Notes: a model not told the origin generated them from the sequence alone. A stretch of 64,000 nt of DNA from Pseudomonas sp. DY-1 (GCF_003626975.1 NZ_CP032616.1:1860001-1924000); one strand, 5' to 3'; counted from the first letter of the stretch, positions 29,757 to 41,712 are shown. Translations and numbers: made by a program.

Positions 29757-31151
29757 TCAAAAAAGCCGGTTAAGGCCGTCGAACGCAGCCACCCGATAGG
29801 CTTCGGCCATGGTCGGGTAGTTGAAGGTAGTGTTGATGAAGTACTTGATGGAGTTGGCTTCACCCTTCTGGTTCATGATCGCCTGGCCAATGTGGACGAT
29901 CTCGGAGGCCTGGTAGCCGAAGCAGTGGACGCCGAGGATTTCCAGGGTCTCGCGGTGGAACAGGATTTTCAGCATGCCCACCGGCTCGTGGGAAATCTGC
30001 GCACGCGCCATGCCCTTGAAGAAAGCCTTGCCCACTTCGTAGGGGATCTTCGCCTGGGTGAGTTCGCGCTCGTTCTTGCCGATCGAGCTGATCTCCGGAA
30101 TGGTGTAGATGCCGGTCGGTACGTCATCGACGAAGCGCCAGCTGTCATTTTCAACGGCGCTGCCGGCGGCCGAGCGGCCCTGATCCGCGGCAGCACTTGC
30201 CAGGCTTGGCCAGCCGATCACATCACCGGCAGCGAAGATGTTGCTGACTTCAGTACGGTAGTACTGGTCAACGTTGATCTGGCCACGACTATTGACCTTG
30301 ATCCCGATGTTCTCCAGGCCCAGCTTGTCGGTGTTGCCGGTACGACCGTTGCACCACAGCAGGCAGTCGGCCTTGATCTTCTTGCCGGACTTGAGGTGCA
30401 GGATCACCCCGTTCTCCAATCCTTCGATGCGCTCGTACTCTTCATTGTGGCGAATCAGCACATTGTTGTTGCGCAGGTGGTAGCTGAGGGCGTCGGAGAT
30501 TTCGTCGTCAAGGAAGCTGAGCAACTGGTCGCGGTTGTCGATCAGGTCCACCAGCACACCCAGGCCGCTGAAGATCGAGGCGTACTCGGAACCGATCACG
30601 CCGGCTCCGTAGATGATGATTCGACGCGGCGTGTGGGTCAGGCTGAGGATGGTATCGCTGTCGTAGATGCGCGGGTGGTTGAAGTCGACATCCGCCGGAC
30701 GATAAGGGCGCGAGCCGGTGGCGATGATGACCTGCTTGGCCACCAGCTTTTCCACCACACCACTGGCGCAGACCACTTCCACGGTCTGCTCGTCATGGAA
30801 GCTGGCAGTGCCGAAGAATACGTCGACGCGGTTGCGCGCATAGAAGCCGGTGCGCGAGGCGACCTGCTTGGAAATAACCCGCTCGGCACTCTTCAGCACG
30901 TCGGGGAAGGAGAACCAGCGCGGCTCACCAATCTGGCGGAACAGCGGGTTGGTGTTGTACTGCATGATCTGCCGAACGGAATGACGTAGTGCCTTGGACG
31001 GAATCGTGCCCAAGTGGGTGCAGTTGCCGCCAACCAGCGGGCGGTTGTCTACCACCGCCACCTTGCGCCCTGCCTTGGCGGCGTTCATCGCCGCACCTTC
31101 CCCCGCCGGGCCCGAACCCAGCACCACTACGTCGTAGTTGTAGACAGCCAT
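29757..31151 (-). CDS. sthA: Soluble pyridine nucleotide transhydrogenase
   Basis: This cytoplasmic FAD enzyme transfers hydride between NADPH and NAD+. It is 464 residues, in the disulfide reductase superfamily. Motifs are [20 protein letters not shown] (FAD), [20 protein letters not shown] (the redox Cys pair reduced to a single Cys plus Thr, as in SthA), [19 protein letters not shown] (NAD(P)) and [26 protein letters not shown] precedes the ATG. It stands alone downstream of the nqr operon, on the same strand. Confidence 0.97.
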   Translation of the reverse strand: MAVYNYDVVVLGSGPAGEGAAMNAAKAGRKVAVVDNRPLVGGNCTHLGTIPSKALRHSVRQIMQYNTNPLFRQIGEPRWFSFPDVLKSAERVISKQVASRTGFYARNRVDVFFGTASFHDEQTVEVVCASGVVEKLVAKQVIIATGSRPYRPADVDFNHPRIYDSDTILSLTHTPRRIIIYGAGVIGSEYASIFSGLGVLVDLIDNRDQLLSFLDDEISDALSYHLRNNNVLIRHNEEYERIEGLENGVILHLKSGKKIKADCLLWCNGRTGNTDKLGLENIGIKVNSRGQINVDQYYRTEVSNIFAAGDVIGWPSLASAAADQGRSAAGSAVENDSWRFVDDVPTGIYTIPEISSIGKNERELTQAKIPYEVGKAFFKGMARAQISHEPVGMLKILFHRETLEILGVHCFGYQASEIVHIGQAIMNQKGEANSIKYFINTTFNYPTMAEAYRVAAFDGLNRLF

Positions 31152-31172
31152 GCTTACTCCTCATAACGGGCC

Positions 31173-31192
31173 GGGGCGCCCTTTGGCGCCCC
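31173..31192 (-). other. GC-rich hairpin between nqrM and sthA
   Basis: GGGGCGCC, CTTT, GGCGCCCC is an 8-bp perfect inverted repeat just upstream of the sthA start and about 110 bases past the nqrM stop. There is no T-run. It could be a weak end of the nqr transcript or part of the sthA leader. Confidence 0.4.
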
Positions 31193-31301
31193 CGGCAAGG
31201 TCCGCGGCAGTCGCCACCGCGGAAATCGGAACCTGTTTCGGCGATCCTGGAAGGGACCCTGAACTGGCGTGCAGCTTAGTCCAGGCGCCTGGCGCTGCAC
31301 A

Positions 31302-31529
31302 TTAGCGCTTGGTCGCGTCGTAGGCGAGGTTTGAATCCACTACATCGCCCTCGCGGCGCACTTCCTCACATTTCTCGCGATTGCCGCCACAGATCGAGCA
31401 CTCCTTCTCGATGCCCAGGTTGGCGATTCCACCACAGGAACCGGCGATGGGCTTGCGACCCATGATCACGCCGACGGCCATGCCCAGCACCACCAGCAGC
31501 ATGATCAGGAACACCAGCACGAAGGTCAT
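31302..31529 (-). CDS. nqrM: Na+-NQR maturation protein NqrM
   Basis: This is a 75-residue membrane protein of the DUF539 family, which helps place the Fe centre coordinated by Cys of NqrD and NqrE. It has one N-terminal membrane helix (FVLVFLIMLLVVLGMAVGV) and the four conserved Cys in GSCGG, ECSICGG and EKCEEV. It overlaps apbE by 4 bases and is the last gene of the nqr operon. Confidence 0.95.
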   Translation of the reverse strand: MTFVLVFLIMLLVVLGMAVGVIMGRKPIAGSCGGIANLGIEKECSICGGNREKCEEVRREGDVVDSNLAYDATKR

Positions 31530-32548
31530 CTTAACTTCTCCTCTTGCTCGAGCAGCTCGCGGAAGCGGCTGCTGCCATGGCTGACGAAGCCCTGTCCTTC
31601 ACGGATCACGAAGAAGGCGGCGATGCCATGGCGTTCAGCATAGGCCTCCCCCGCCTTCGGCCCCAGTACCAGCAGCAAGGTGGACAACCCGTCCGCCCTC
31701 AGAGCCGACTCATCCACCACGGTTACCGCCGCCAGGTTGTGGCTGATCGGCGCCCCCGTTGCCGGATCCAGAGTGTGGGAGTAACGCTTGCCGCCCTTCT
31801 CAAAATAGTTGCGATAGTCGCCCGAGGTGGAAACGCCGACCCCATCGAGCTGGATGATCTTCTGCGCTACCTGCCGATCATCCCGCGGTGCTTCGATGGC
31901 GATGCGCCAGGGCGAGCCATCGGGTTTGCGGCCGAAGGCCTTCAACTCGCCCGTGATTTCCACCAGCGCACTGCCGACACCCAGCTCACCCAAATGTGTC
32001 ACCACGCGATCAACCGCATAGCCAGCGGCGATGCTGTTGAAGTCCAGTTGCACCGGTGCGTCCTTGCACAGCTCCTGACCACGAATCGACAGGTGCTGAT
32101 GACCGACATTGGCCTTCGCGGCAGCAATGGCTACGGCACTGGGTACCTGCTCGCCACGTGACTGAGGGCCGAACCCCCAGAGGTTGAGCAGCGGCTCCAC
32201 CGTCATGTCGAAGGCGCCATTGCTGTCCTTTGACAGGTCGCCGGCGAAAGACACCAGCTCCAGCATCGGGGCAGGCAGTGCCATGCAGCTGCCTGCCGGC
32301 AAGGCGTTGAAACGCTCCACTTCGGAGTCGGCGCGGTAGGTGGACATCTGCAGGTCGATTTCCTTCAGGATGCCTTCCACCTCGTGGCGGACCCGCTCGA
32401 CCGAAGGGCCGGAAGCGTTGCGCACGTACTTCACCGAGTAGCTGCTGCCCATGGTGGGGCCGCTGAACTGCTCCAGGCTATCGCCACACCCGGCCAGCAG
32501 GAGACTGGCCGAGAACATCAGCGCGATCGGCCTAGCCACCGAAATCAT
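31526..32548 (-). CDS. apbE: FAD:protein FMN transferase (lipoprotein)
   Basis: This periplasmic enzyme covalently attaches FMN to threonine in NqrB and NqrC. It is 340 residues, with a lipoprotein signal ending LLAGC near residue 21 and [13 protein letters not shown]. The ApbE core includes [29 protein letters not shown], and [20 protein letters not shown] with the metal-binding region. It overlaps nqrF by 17 bases, which argues for coupled expression with its substrates. Confidence 0.96.
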   Translation of the reverse strand: MISVARPIALMFSASLLLAGCGDSLEQFSGPTMGSSYSVKYVRNASGPSVERVRHEVEGILKEIDLQMSTYRADSEVERFNALPAGSCMALPAPMLELVSFAGDLSKDSNGAFDMTVEPLLNLWGFGPQSRGEQVPSAVAIAAAKANVGHQHLSIRGQELCKDAPVQLDFNSIAAGYAVDRVVTHLGELGVGSALVEITGELKAFGRKPDGSPWRIAIEAPRDDRQVAQKIIQLDGVGVSTSGDYRNYFEKGGKRYSHTLDPATGAPISHNLAAVTVVDESALRADGLSTLLLVLGPKAGEAYAERHGIAAFFVIREGQGFVSHGSSRFRELLEQEEKLR

Positions 32549-33758
32549 CCAGCAGGATATTGTCCCGCTCCACGCCGAGGTCGGTGAGCATCTTGATCAC
32601 CGCAGCGTTCATCATCGGCGGGCCACACATGTAGAACTCGCAATCCTCGGGGGCCGGGTGGTCCTTGAGGTAGTTCTCATAAAGGACGTTGTGGATGAAG
32701 CCCTTCAGCCCACTCCAGTTGTCCTCCGGCTGCGGGTCGGACAGCGCCAGGTGCCACTGGAAGTTCGGATTCTCGGCGGCCAATTGGTCGTATTCCTCGG
32801 TATAGAAGGCTTCGCGCAGGGAACGCGCGCCATACCAGAAGCTGATCTTGCGCTTTGAACCCAGGCGTTTGAGCTGGTCGAAAATGTGCGAGCGCATGGG
32901 CGCCATGCCCGCACCACCACCGATGAAGACCATTTCCGCTTCGCTGTCCTTGGCGAAGAACTCGCCGAAGGGGCCATAAACGGTAACCTTGTCGCCTGGC
33001 TTGAGACTGAAGACCCAGGAAGACATCTGCCCAGGCGGCAAGTGATCCTTGCCTGGCGGGGGCGAGGCGATACGGATGTTGAATTTGACGATGCCCTTCT
33101 CATCCGGGTAGTTGGCCATGGAGTAGGCGCGGATCACCGTCTCCTCGACTCTGGATACGTACTTCCACTGGTTGAACTTGTCCCAGTCGCCCCGGTATTC
33201 GGGCTGAATATCGAAGTCCTTGTAGGCCACCTGGTGTGGCGGGCATTCCAGCTGTACGTAACCACCAGCGCGGAAGTCCACGCTCTCGCCTTCCGGCAGG
33301 CGCAGCGTCAGCTCCTTGATGAAGGTAGCCACGTTGGGGTTGGACTCCACCGTGCACTCCCACTTCTTCACACCGAAGACTTCTTCCGGCACCTCGATAT
33401 GCATGTCCTGTTTCACCGGGGTCTGGCAGGACAGGCGCCAGCCTTCCTTTGCTTGGCGGCGGGTGAAGTGGGACTCCTCGGTGGGCAGCATTTCCCCACC
33501 GCCGCTCTCGACGACGCACTTGCACTGGGCACAAGTACCGCCGCCGCCACACGCGGAAGACAAAAAGACGTTATGGGATGCCAGGGTCTGCAGCAGCTTG
33601 CCGCCGGCGGGCACAGTGATGGTCCGCTCGCCGTTGATCACGATATTCACGTCGCCGCTGGACACCAGCTTGGCGCGGGCCGCCAGGATGATCACCACCA
33701 GCCCGAGGACGATGGCGGTGAACATGCCGATGGCGAGGAAGATTTCGAAACTCAGCAT
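32532..33758 (-). CDS. nqrF: Na+-translocating NADH:quinone reductase subunit F
   Basis: This is the NADH-oxidising entry subunit. It is 408 residues: an N-terminal membrane helix ([19 protein letters not shown]), a 2Fe-2S domain with [16 protein letters not shown] and a later Cys in LSCQTPV, an FAD domain with [11 protein letters not shown], and an NADH domain with [19 protein letters not shown] and [13 protein letters not shown]. It lies 9 bases after nqrE. Confidence 0.98.
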   Translation of the reverse strand: MLSFEIFLAIGMFTAIVLGLVVIILAARAKLVSSGDVNIVINGERTITVPAGGKLLQTLASHNVFLSSACGGGGTCAQCKCVVESGGGEMLPTEESHFTRRQAKEGWRLSCQTPVKQDMHIEVPEEVFGVKKWECTVESNPNVATFIKELTLRLPEGESVDFRAGGYVQLECPPHQVAYKDFDIQPEYRGDWDKFNQWKYVSRVEETVIRAYSMANYPDEKGIVKFNIRIASPPPGKDHLPPGQMSSWVFSLKPGDKVTVYGPFGEFFAKDSEAEMVFIGGGAGMAPMRSHIFDQLKRLGSKRKISFWYGARSLREAFYTEEYDQLAAENPNFQWHLALSDPQPEDNWSGLKGFIHNVLYENYLKDHPAPEDCEFYMCGPPMMNAAVIKMLTDLGVERDNILLDDFGG

Positions 33759-33767
33759 GTCCGTTCC

Positions 33768-34376
33768 TTAGAGCTGCACACCGGAAAACGACATGAAGCC
33801 GAGCGACATCAGGCCGATGGTGATGAAGGTGATGCCGAGGCCCTGCAGGCCCTCGGGGACATCACTGTATTTCAGCTTCTCGCGGATACCCGCCAGCAAG
33901 GCGATAGCCAAGGCCCAGGAGAAGCCGGAGCCGACGCCGTAGACCACGCTCTCGCCCAGGTTGTAATCACGCTCCACCATGAACAGCGAGCCGGCCATGA
34001 TGGCGCAGTTCACCGTGATCAGCGGCAGGAACACACCGAGGGCGTTGTAGAGCGAGGGCACATATTTGTCGAGCAGCATCTCGAGGATCTGCACGATGGC
34101 GGCGATCACGCCGATGTAGCTGAGCAGGCCAAGGAATGACAGGTCCACGTCCGGTAGACCTGCCCAGGCCAGGGCACCATCCTTGAGCAGCAGACTGTAA
34201 AGCAGGTTGTTGGCCGGCACGGTGATGGCCTGCACCACGATCACCGCGATACCCAGGCCAATAGCGGTTTCCACTTTCTTCGAAATGGCGATGAAAGTGC
34301 ACATGCCAAGGAAGAAGGCCAGCGCCATGTTCTCGACGAACACGGCCTTCACGAACAGGCTGAGGTAGTGCTCCAT
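33768..34376 (-). CDS. nqrE: Na+-translocating NADH:quinone reductase subunit E
   Basis: This is a 202-residue integral membrane subunit with six predicted helices. Together with NqrD it holds the intramembrane Fe centre. Family segments include [20 protein letters not shown] (Cys ligand) and [20 protein letters not shown] (second Cys). It overlaps nqrD by one base. Confidence 0.98.
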   Translation of the reverse strand: MEHYLSLFVKAVFVENMALAFFLGMCTFIAISKKVETAIGLGIAVIVVQAITVPANNLLYSLLLKDGALAWAGLPDVDLSFLGLLSYIGVIAAIVQILEMLLDKYVPSLYNALGVFLPLITVNCAIMAGSLFMVERDYNLGESVVYGVGSGFSWALAIALLAGIREKLKYSDVPEGLQGLGITFITIGLMSLGFMSFSGVQL

Positions 34377-35044
34377 CAGTAGGCCTCCTTGTTGGATACC
34401 TGGGGCGCGATCCTGTAGGACGGAGCCTCCTTCTGCTCGGTCTTCCAGCTACGCAGCGCCCAGATGATCAAGCCGATCAGGAAGAAGGCTGAGGGTGGCA
34501 ACAGCAGCAGGCCATTGGGCTGGTACCAACCACCGTCGTTGATCACCGGCAGGACCTCGTAGCCCAGCAGCTTGCCGGCGCCAAGCAATTCGCGAATGAC
34601 ACCGAGGACGATCAGCATGGCGCTGTAGCCCAGGCCGTTGCCAATGCCATCGAAGAAGGACAGCAGTGGCGGATTGGCCATGGCAAACGCTTCCGCGCGG
34701 CCCATCACGATGCAGTTGGTGATGATCAGGCCGACGAACACCGACAGCTGCTTGGAGAGGCTGAAGGCGTAGGCCTTGAGCACCTGGTCGACCACGATCA
34801 CCAGCGAGGCGATGATCACCATCTGCACGATCATGCGGATCGAGCTGGGGATCTGGCTGCGGATCATCGAGATGAACAGGTTGGAGAAGCCGGTCACCAG
34901 GGTCAGGGCGATGGACATCACCAGCGCGGTCTTCAGGTTGGAAGTGACCGCCAGCGCCGAGCAGATCCCCAGTATCTGCAAGCCGATGGGGTTGTTGTGC
35001 AGGATCGGGTCCAGCAGGACCGACCGGATAGTGGGTTGCGCCAT
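34376..35044 (-). CDS. nqrD: Na+-translocating NADH:quinone reductase subunit D
   Basis: This is a 222-residue six-helix membrane subunit, an inverted-topology relative of NqrE. It has the Cys-containing [20 protein letters not shown] and [18 protein letters not shown]. The start ATG 35044 ([13 protein letters not shown]) has GGGGAGG at ideal spacing. The ATG six bases upstream sits on that site, and the much longer upstream frame lies inside nqrC. It begins 2 bases after the nqrC stop. Confidence 0.97.
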   Translation of the reverse strand: MAQPTIRSVLLDPILHNNPIGLQILGICSALAVTSNLKTALVMSIALTLVTGFSNLFISMIRSQIPSSIRMIVQMVIIASLVIVVDQVLKAYAFSLSKQLSVFVGLIITNCIVMGRAEAFAMANPPLLSFFDGIGNGLGYSAMLIVLGVIRELLGAGKLLGYEVLPVINDGGWYQPNGLLLLPPSAFFLIGLIIWALRSWKTEQKEAPSYRIAPQVSNKEAY

Positions 35045-35046
35045 GC

Positions 35047-35835
35047 TCATGCCTCCCCGTCGCTCAGCCTGGCCAGGAACGGACCAAAGCCGTTCTTGCC
35101 AAGCCAGAAATGCAGCAGATTGTTGACGCCCTTGCTGGTCAGCGTGGCGCCGGCCAGGCCGTCGACCTGATGTCGGGCGTTCGGCGACTGCGCGTCGACA
35201 CTGCCCTTGATGATCTGGACAGCCAGCTGGCCCTGTTCGTCGAACAGGCTCTTGCCATTCCACAGCGCCTTCCATTTCGGGTTGTCCACTTCGCCACCCA
35301 GACCCGGGGTCTCGCCATGCTGGTAGAAACCCAGGCCGACCACGGTATCGAGGTCACCCTTGAGCGCCAGGAAGCCGTACAGGGTCGACCAGAGGCCGTA
35401 GCCACGCACGGGCAGGATCAGGGTCTGCAACTTGCCATCCTGCTCCACCAGGTAAACGGTGGAGAAACGCTCGCGACGCTTGATAGAGGCGGTGTCCTGC
35501 TCAGCCGACAGTGCATCGGACAGCTTCGGATCCTTGGCGGCCTTCAGCGGGTCGAACCCGGCGGCCTGGATATCGGCGGCATAGTCACCACTGTTCAAGT
35601 CAACAACCTTGGCGGAGATGCGCTCGGCGTAGAGCTTCTTGACCTCATCGGCAGACATGCCCGGCTGCGCCAGACCCGCGATGGTCAGAATGCTGCGCTG
35701 TTTGTCCAACTCGCGGTTTTCCACCTGGATGGGCTTAAGCGCGATGGCGCCACCTGCCACGAACACGGAACACACCAGGCAGACCACCAGGGCCACCATC
35801 AGGGTGCGGACAGTGGATTCCTTCTGGTTAGCCAT
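35047..35835 (-). CDS. nqrC: Na+-translocating NADH:quinone reductase subunit C
   Basis: This is a 262-residue subunit with one N-terminal membrane helix ([20 protein letters not shown]) and a periplasmic FMN-binding domain. The FMN-accepting Thr is in [15 protein letters not shown] near residue 230, a motif read as AGAT where SGAT is more usual. It overlaps nqrB by 8 bases and depends on ApbE, encoded downstream. Confidence 0.97.
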   Translation of the reverse strand: MANQKESTVRTLMVALVVCLVCSVFVAGGAIALKPIQVENRELDKQRSILTIAGLAQPGMSADEVKKLYAERISAKVVDLNSGDYAADIQAAGFDPLKAAKDPKLSDALSAEQDTASIKRRERFSTVYLVEQDGKLQTLILPVRGYGLWSTLYGFLALKGDLDTVVGLGFYQHGETPGLGGEVDNPKWKALWNGKSLFDEQGQLAVQIIKGSVDAQSPNARHQVDGLAGATLTSKGVNNLLHFWLGKNGFGPFLARLSDGEA

Positions 35836-37039
35836 TGCGTGCCAGCCTCCGCTTGATATTGGCCTGGACCACGAAGTGGTCGATCAGGGGCGCGAACAGG
35901 TTGGCGAAGAGAATCGCCAGCATCATGCCCTCCGGGAAGGCCGGGTTGACCACACGGATCAGCACCACCATCAGGCCGATCAGTGCACCGAACAGCCATT
36001 TGCCGGTGTTGGTCATGGAGGCAGACACCGGGTCGGTGGCCATGAACATCATGCCGAAGGCGAATCCACCCAGAACCAGATGCCAGTACCAGGGCATGGC
36101 GAACATTGGATTGGTGTCCGAGCCGATGGCGTTGAACAGCCAACTGGTGGCGATCATGCCCAGCATCACACCAGCAACGATTCGCCAGGCCGCGATGCGG
36201 GTCACCAGCAACACGCCGCCACCGATCAGGATGGCCAGGGTGCTGGTTTCACCGATGGAGCCCTGGATGGTGCCGAGGAAGGCGTCCATCCAGCTGATGC
36301 CATGGCCGACGATATTGTCGACGCCGCCCGCGGCACCGAGGCTCAGCGAAGTGGCGCCGGCGAATCCGTCCACAGCGGTCCAGACCGCGTCACCGGAAAT
36401 CTGTGCCGGGTAGGCGAAGAACAGGAAGGCGCGGCCTGCCAGAGCCGGGTTTAGGAAGTTCTTTCCGGTACCGCCGAAGACCTCCTTGCCCAGCACGACG
36501 CCGAAGCTGATACCCAGCGCGACCTGCCAAAGTGGAATGCTTGGCGGCAGGGTCAGGGCAAAGAGCACGGAGGTGACGAAGAAACCTTCGTTCACCTCAT
36601 GGCGACGGATCGAGGCGAACAGGACTTCCCAGAAGCCGCCGACAATGAAGGTCACGGCGTAGATGGGCAGGAACCAGGCGGCCCCCTGGACGAAGTTGTC
36701 CCACAGGCTGTTCGGGTCGAACCCGGCCAGGGCTCCGATCAACGCGAAGCGCAAGCCCTCCTGGGCCGCCAGTAGGTCTGGGCTTTGCGCGAACACCAGG
36801 TTGGCCTGGTAGCCGACGTTCCACATGCCGAAGAACATCGCCGGGAAGGTGCAGAGCCAGACGGTGATCATCATGCGTTTCAGGTCGATGCCGTCGCGCA
36901 CATGGGCGGTGGTTCGGGTCACATTGGCGGGGCGATAGAAGAAGGTGTCTACCGCCTCGTACAGTGCGTACCACTTTTCATAGCGACCACCCTGCTCAAA
37001 GTTGTGCTCGATCCGATCGAGGAATTTACGCAGGCCCAT
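35828..37039 (-). CDS. nqrB: Na+-translocating NADH:quinone reductase subunit B
   Basis: This is the 403-residue Na+-conducting membrane subunit, with about ten helices. It carries covalent FMN on the Thr of [17 protein letters not shown], near residue 230, and binds riboflavin. [21 protein letters not shown] is a family hallmark. The ATG 37039 ([18 protein letters not shown]) has GGAGGG upstream. A longer frame upstream overlaps nqrA and is discounted. Confidence 0.97.
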   Translation of the reverse strand: MGLRKFLDRIEHNFEQGGRYEKWYALYEAVDTFFYRPANVTRTTAHVRDGIDLKRMMITVWLCTFPAMFFGMWNVGYQANLVFAQSPDLLAAQEGLRFALIGALAGFDPNSLWDNFVQGAAWFLPIYAVTFIVGGFWEVLFASIRRHEVNEGFFVTSVLFALTLPPSIPLWQVALGISFGVVLGKEVFGGTGKNFLNPALAGRAFLFFAYPAQISGDAVWTAVDGFAGATSLSLGAAGGVDNIVGHGISWMDAFLGTIQGSIGETSTLAILIGGGVLLVTRIAAWRIVAGVMLGMIATSWLFNAIGSDTNPMFAMPWYWHLVLGGFAFGMMFMATDPVSASMTNTGKWLFGALIGLMVVLIRVVNPAFPEGMMLAILFANLFAPLIDHFVVQANIKRRLARNG

Positions 37040-37040
37040 G

Positions 37041-38471
<1,431 letters not shown>

Positions 38472-38497
38472 CTACATCCCGAACGATTAAGCAGCGG

Positions 38498-38503
38498 ATT
38501 ATA
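38498..38503 (-). promoter_or_regulatory. Candidate -10 element of the nqr operon promoter
   Basis: Minus-strand TATAAT (perfect) lies about 120 bases upstream of nqrA. The -35 position (TGGCGA at 17 bases) is weak, matching 3 of 6. The rest of 38379-38701 holds the aroP terminator at 38657-38685 and nothing else that I recognise. Confidence 0.5.
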
Positions 38504-38656
38504 GAGAGCCAGCCCTACCGTCGCCACTTGAGCCCTTTCATTTCATAGACTTAGGAAACAACGAGCAACAGGTCGTCCACTACTGAATCGTGGGTCATCT
38601 CATTCGCACTGGACATTGCCGTAACGCACGCCCCCCATCGGCGCGTGGATACAATG

Positions 38657-38685
38657 AAAAACGGGAGCCGTTGGCTCCCGTTCTT
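38657..38685 (-). terminator. Rho-independent terminator of aroP
   Basis: Minus-strand ACGGGAGCC, AAC, GGCTCCCGT followed by TTTTCATTG lies 17-45 bases past the aroP stop. The stem and tail are nearly the same as the gap terminator at 40148. Confidence 0.88.
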
Positions 38686-38701
38686 CGTTCCGCATTCCGC
38701 A

Positions 38702-40099
38702 TCAGTGGGCGACAGCACGCTCGGCGGTGCGCTTGAAGTAGTAGCAAACGCCGATCAGCGCCAGCCAGAACGGAATGGCGTAGACCGAGACATTGATACC
38801 CGGAATCATCAGCATCACACCGAGGATCAGCGCCACGAAGGCCAGGCACATGTAGTTGCCTACCGGATACCAGAGTGCCTTGAAGAACGGCTGAATACCC
38901 TGCGACTGCAGAGACTTGCGGAACTTCAGGTGCGACAGGCTGATCATCGCCCAGTTGATCACCAGCGCCGCCACTACCAGAGCCATCAGCAGCTCCAGCG
39001 CCTTTTGCGGCGCCAGGTAGTTGACCACTACACAAAGAAGCGTGATCAAGGCGGAAACCCCGATGGCCAGCACCGGCACCCCACGGTCGTCCACCTTCAT
39101 CAGCGCCTTGGGCGCATCGCCTTGCTCCGCCAGGCCGTAGAGCATCCGGCTGTTGCAGTAGACGCCACTGTTATAGACCGAGAGCGCAGCGGTCAGTACC
39201 ACGAAGTTGAGGATGTGTGCCGCAGTATCGCTGCCGATCAACGAGAAGATCTGCACGAAGGGGCTACCGCTATACGGATCGCCAGCGGCGCCCAGGGTTT
39301 CCAGCAGCTTGTCCCACGGATAGAGCATCAACAGCACGCTGAGCGCGCCGATGTAGAAGATCAGGATGCGATAGATCACCTGATTGATGGCCTTGGGAAT
39401 CACCTTCTTCGGCTCGCTGGCCTCGGCGGCGGTAATACCCACCAGCTCCAGGCCGCCAAAGGAGAACATGATGATGGCCAACACCATCACCAGACCTTCG
39501 ATTCCGTTGGGGAAGAAACCGCCATGGCTCCAGAGATTGTCCACCGCGGCCTGGGGCCCGCCTTCTCCGCTGACCAGCAGGTAGATACCCAGGATGATCA
39601 TGCCGATGATGGCCACCACCTTGATCAGGGCGAACCAGAACTCCGCCTCGCCGAACACCTTCACGTTGGCGAGGTTGATCAGGTTGATCAGTACGAAGAA
39701 CACCGCGGCCGACACCCAGGTCGGTACTTCCGGCCACCAGAACTGGATGTACTTGCCCACTGCCGTTAGTTCGGCCATGCCCACCAGGACATAGAGCACC
39801 CAGTAGTTCCAGCCGGCGAGAAACCCCGCGTACCCCCCCCAGTACTTGTGGGCGAAGTGACTGAAGGAACCCGCAACCGGCTCCTCGACGATCATCTCGC
39901 CCAGCTGGCGCATGATCAGGAAAGCGAAGAATCCGGCAATGGCATAGCCGAGAATCATCGACGGCCCCGCCGACTTGAGCACCCCGGCCGACCCCAGGAA
40001 CAGGCCGGTTCCGATAGCTCCGCCCAGCGCGATAAGCTGGATGTGGCGGTTTTTCAGGCCCCTTTTGAGCGGCCCTTGGTGAAGGTGGTGTCCTTCCAT
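38702..40099 (-). CDS. aroP: Aromatic amino acid permease (AroP type, APC superfamily)
   Basis: This 12-helix inner-membrane symporter takes up Phe, Tyr and Trp. It is 465 residues and closely follows E. coli AroP: LKRGLKNRHIQLIALGGAIG, TGLFLGSAGVLKSAGP, GSFSHFAHKYWGGYAGFLAG, AELTAVGKYIQFWWPE and FGGLELVGITAAEASEPKK. The start ATG 40099 (MEGHHLHQGPLKRGLK) is preferred to an upstream TTG. It lies downstream of gap but is separated from it by a terminator, so it needs its own promoter. Proline- or GABA-type specificity cannot be wholly excluded. Confidence 0.93.
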   Translation of the reverse strand: MEGHHLHQGPLKRGLKNRHIQLIALGGAIGTGLFLGSAGVLKSAGPSMILGYAIAGFFAFLIMRQLGEMIVEEPVAGSFSHFAHKYWGGYAGFLAGWNYWVLYVLVGMAELTAVGKYIQFWWPEVPTWVSAAVFFVLINLINLANVKVFGEAEFWFALIKVVAIIGMIILGIYLLVSGEGGPQAAVDNLWSHGGFFPNGIEGLVMVLAIIMFSFGGLELVGITAAEASEPKKVIPKAINQVIYRILIFYIGALSVLLMLYPWDKLLETLGAAGDPYSGSPFVQIFSLIGSDTAAHILNFVVLTAALSVYNSGVYCNSRMLYGLAEQGDAPKALMKVDDRGVPVLAIGVSALITLLCVVVNYLAPQKALELLMALVVAALVINWAMISLSHLKFRKSLQSQGIQPFFKALWYPVGNYMCLAFVALILGVMLMIPGINVSVYAIPFWLALIGVCYYFKRTAERAVAH

Positions 40100-40147
40100 C
40101 TGGGTAATCCCCAAGCGATTCTTGTTATCCGATTACAGACCCAATAA

Positions 40148-40185
40148 TGAAAAACGGGAGCCCGAGAGCTCCCGTTTTTCATTTT
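40148..40185 (-). terminator. Rho-independent terminator of gap
   Basis: Minus-strand AAAAACGGGAGC, a loop rich in CTCGG, and GCTCCCGTTTTTCATT lies right after the gap stop codon. Both strands carry T-runs. Confidence 0.9.
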
Positions 40186-40192
40186 CAAACGC

Positions 40193-41641
40193 TTAGCGCG
40201 GGAAAGACGGCGGGTTGACTCCGGCCATGTCTTCCATCACGCGAACCACCTGGCAGCTGTAACCGAATTCGTTGTCGTACCAGACGTACAGGACAACGCG
40301 GTTGTCATTGCAGATGGTGGCCTCGGCGTCTACCACACCGGCGTGGCGGGAGCCGACGAAGTCGGTGGAGACCACTTCCTGGGAAGCGACGAAGTCGATC
40401 TGCTTCTGCAGGTCCGAGTGCATGGCCATCTGGCGCAGGTACTCGTTGATCTCTTCGCGGTTGGTGGCCTTTTCCAGGTTCAGGTTCAGGATGGCCATGG
40501 AGACGTTCGGCGTCGGGACGCGGATCGCGTTACCGGTCAGCTTGCCCTTCAGAACCGGCAGAGCCTTGGCGGCAGCGGTAGCGGCGCCGGTCTCGGTGAT
40601 CACCATGTTCAGCGGCGCGGCACGGCCACGACGGCTGCCCTTGTGGAAGTTGTCGATCAGGTTCTGGTCGTTGGTGAACGAGTGAACGGTTTCGACGTGG
40701 CCGTTGACGATGCCGTACTGGTCGTTCACTGCCTTCAGCACCGGCACGATGGCGTTGGTGGTGCAGGAAGCGGCCGAAACGATCTTGTCGTCAGCGGCGA
40801 TGTCGCCATGGTTGATGCCGTGGACGATGTTCTTCAGCGCACCCTTGCCCGGAGCGGTCAGGATCACGCGGTCGACGCCGGGGCACTTCAGGTGCTGGCC
40901 CAGGCCTTCGGCGTCGCGCCACTTGCCGGTGTTGTCGACCAGCAGGGCGTTCTTGATGCCGTACTGGGTGTAGTCGATCGACGCCGGGTCGTTGGAGTAG
41001 ATCACCTGGATCAGGTTGCCGTTGGCGGTGATGGTGTTGTTGGCCTCATCGATGGTGATGGTGCCGTCGAACGGGCCATGCACGGAGTCGCGGCGCAGCA
41101 GGCTGGCACGCTTTACCAGGTCGTTCTCGGCGCCCTTGCGGACAACGATGGCGCGCAGGCGCAGGCCGTCGCCACCACCGGTCTTCTCGATCAGGATGCG
41201 GGCCAGCAGGCGACCAATGCGGCCGAAGCCGTACAGGACAACGTCGGTGCCTTCGCGGGCGCCGCCATTCTGCTTGCCAACCACATCGGCCAGCTCGTCC
41301 TTGGTGAACTGCTCGATACTGCGGCCTTTGCCTTCAGCCTTGAACTTGGCAACCATCTTGCCCAGGTCCACGGAAGCGCTGCCCAGCTTGAGCTCGCTCA
41401 TGGCCTTGAGGATCGGGAAGGTTTCGTGAACCGACAGCTCAGCTTCCCCCGCCAGGCGGTGACGGGCAAAGCGGTGAGCCTTGAGAATGGCAATCACGGA
41501 GCGGTTGATCAGGCCACGGCCATAGATCGAAGTCACAACATTGTTGTTGCGATACAGCTGGCCAATCATCGGAATCATGGCTTCCGCGAGGGCTTCACGA
41601 TCGATCCATTCACCGAGACACTGGTCGGGCTTCTGAGTCAC
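40193..41641 (-). CDS. gap: Glyceraldehyde-3-phosphate dehydrogenase, long form with N-terminal extension
   Basis: This is a GAPDH of about 482 residues whose NAD-binding Rossmann start (VVLYGFGRIGRLLARILIEK) appears only near residue 135. It is preceded by a helical extension (EWIDREALAEAMIPMIGQLY), as in the long gamma-proteobacterial enzymes. The catalytic Cys and partner lie in VSAASCTTNAIVPVLK. The phosphate-binding segments TGAATAAAKALPVLKGKLTG and WYDNEFGYSCQVVRVM are intact. I choose GTG 41641 (MTQKPDQCLGEW), with GGAAGG 8 bases upstream, over ATG 41659, which has no Shine-Dalgarno site. It is divergent from mfd. Confidence 0.93.
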   Translation of the reverse strand: MTQKPDQCLGEWIDREALAEAMIPMIGQLYRNNNVVTSIYGRGLINRSVIAILKAHRFARHRLAGEAELSVHETFPILKAMSELKLGSASVDLGKMVAKFKAEGKGRSIEQFTKDELADVVGKQNGGAREGTDVVLYGFGRIGRLLARILIEKTGGGDGLRLRAIVVRKGAENDLVKRASLLRRDSVHGPFDGTITIDEANNTITANGNLIQVIYSNDPASIDYTQYGIKNALLVDNTGKWRDAEGLGQHLKCPGVDRVILTAPGKGALKNIVHGINHGDIAADDKIVSAASCTTNAIVPVLKAVNDQYGIVNGHVETVHSFTNDQNLIDNFHKGSRRGRAAPLNMVITETGAATAAAKALPVLKGKLTGNAIRVPTPNVSMAILNLNLEKATNREEINEYLRQMAMHSDLQKQIDFVASQEVVSTDFVGSRHAGVVDAEATICNDNRVVLYVWYDNEFGYSCQVVRVMEDMAGVNPPSFPR

Positions 41642-41683
41642 GGGCAGTACCTTCCACATGTAGGGGATGAAAAAAGGGGCTAC

Positions 41684-41712
41684 ATTATGACGGCGCACGC
41701 AGGCGCCGGCAA
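41684..41712 (-). promoter_or_regulatory. Predicted sigma-70 promoter of gap
   Basis: Minus-strand TTGCCG, 17 bases, CATAAT: 4/6 and 5/6 matches. The -10 lies about 45 bases before the GTG start. Confidence 0.6.

Noticed and set aside
34376..35275. A longer nqrD beginning 75 codons upstream
   Set aside because: The extension lies inside nqrC, has no membrane or family sequence, and the internal ATG has an ideal ribosome site.
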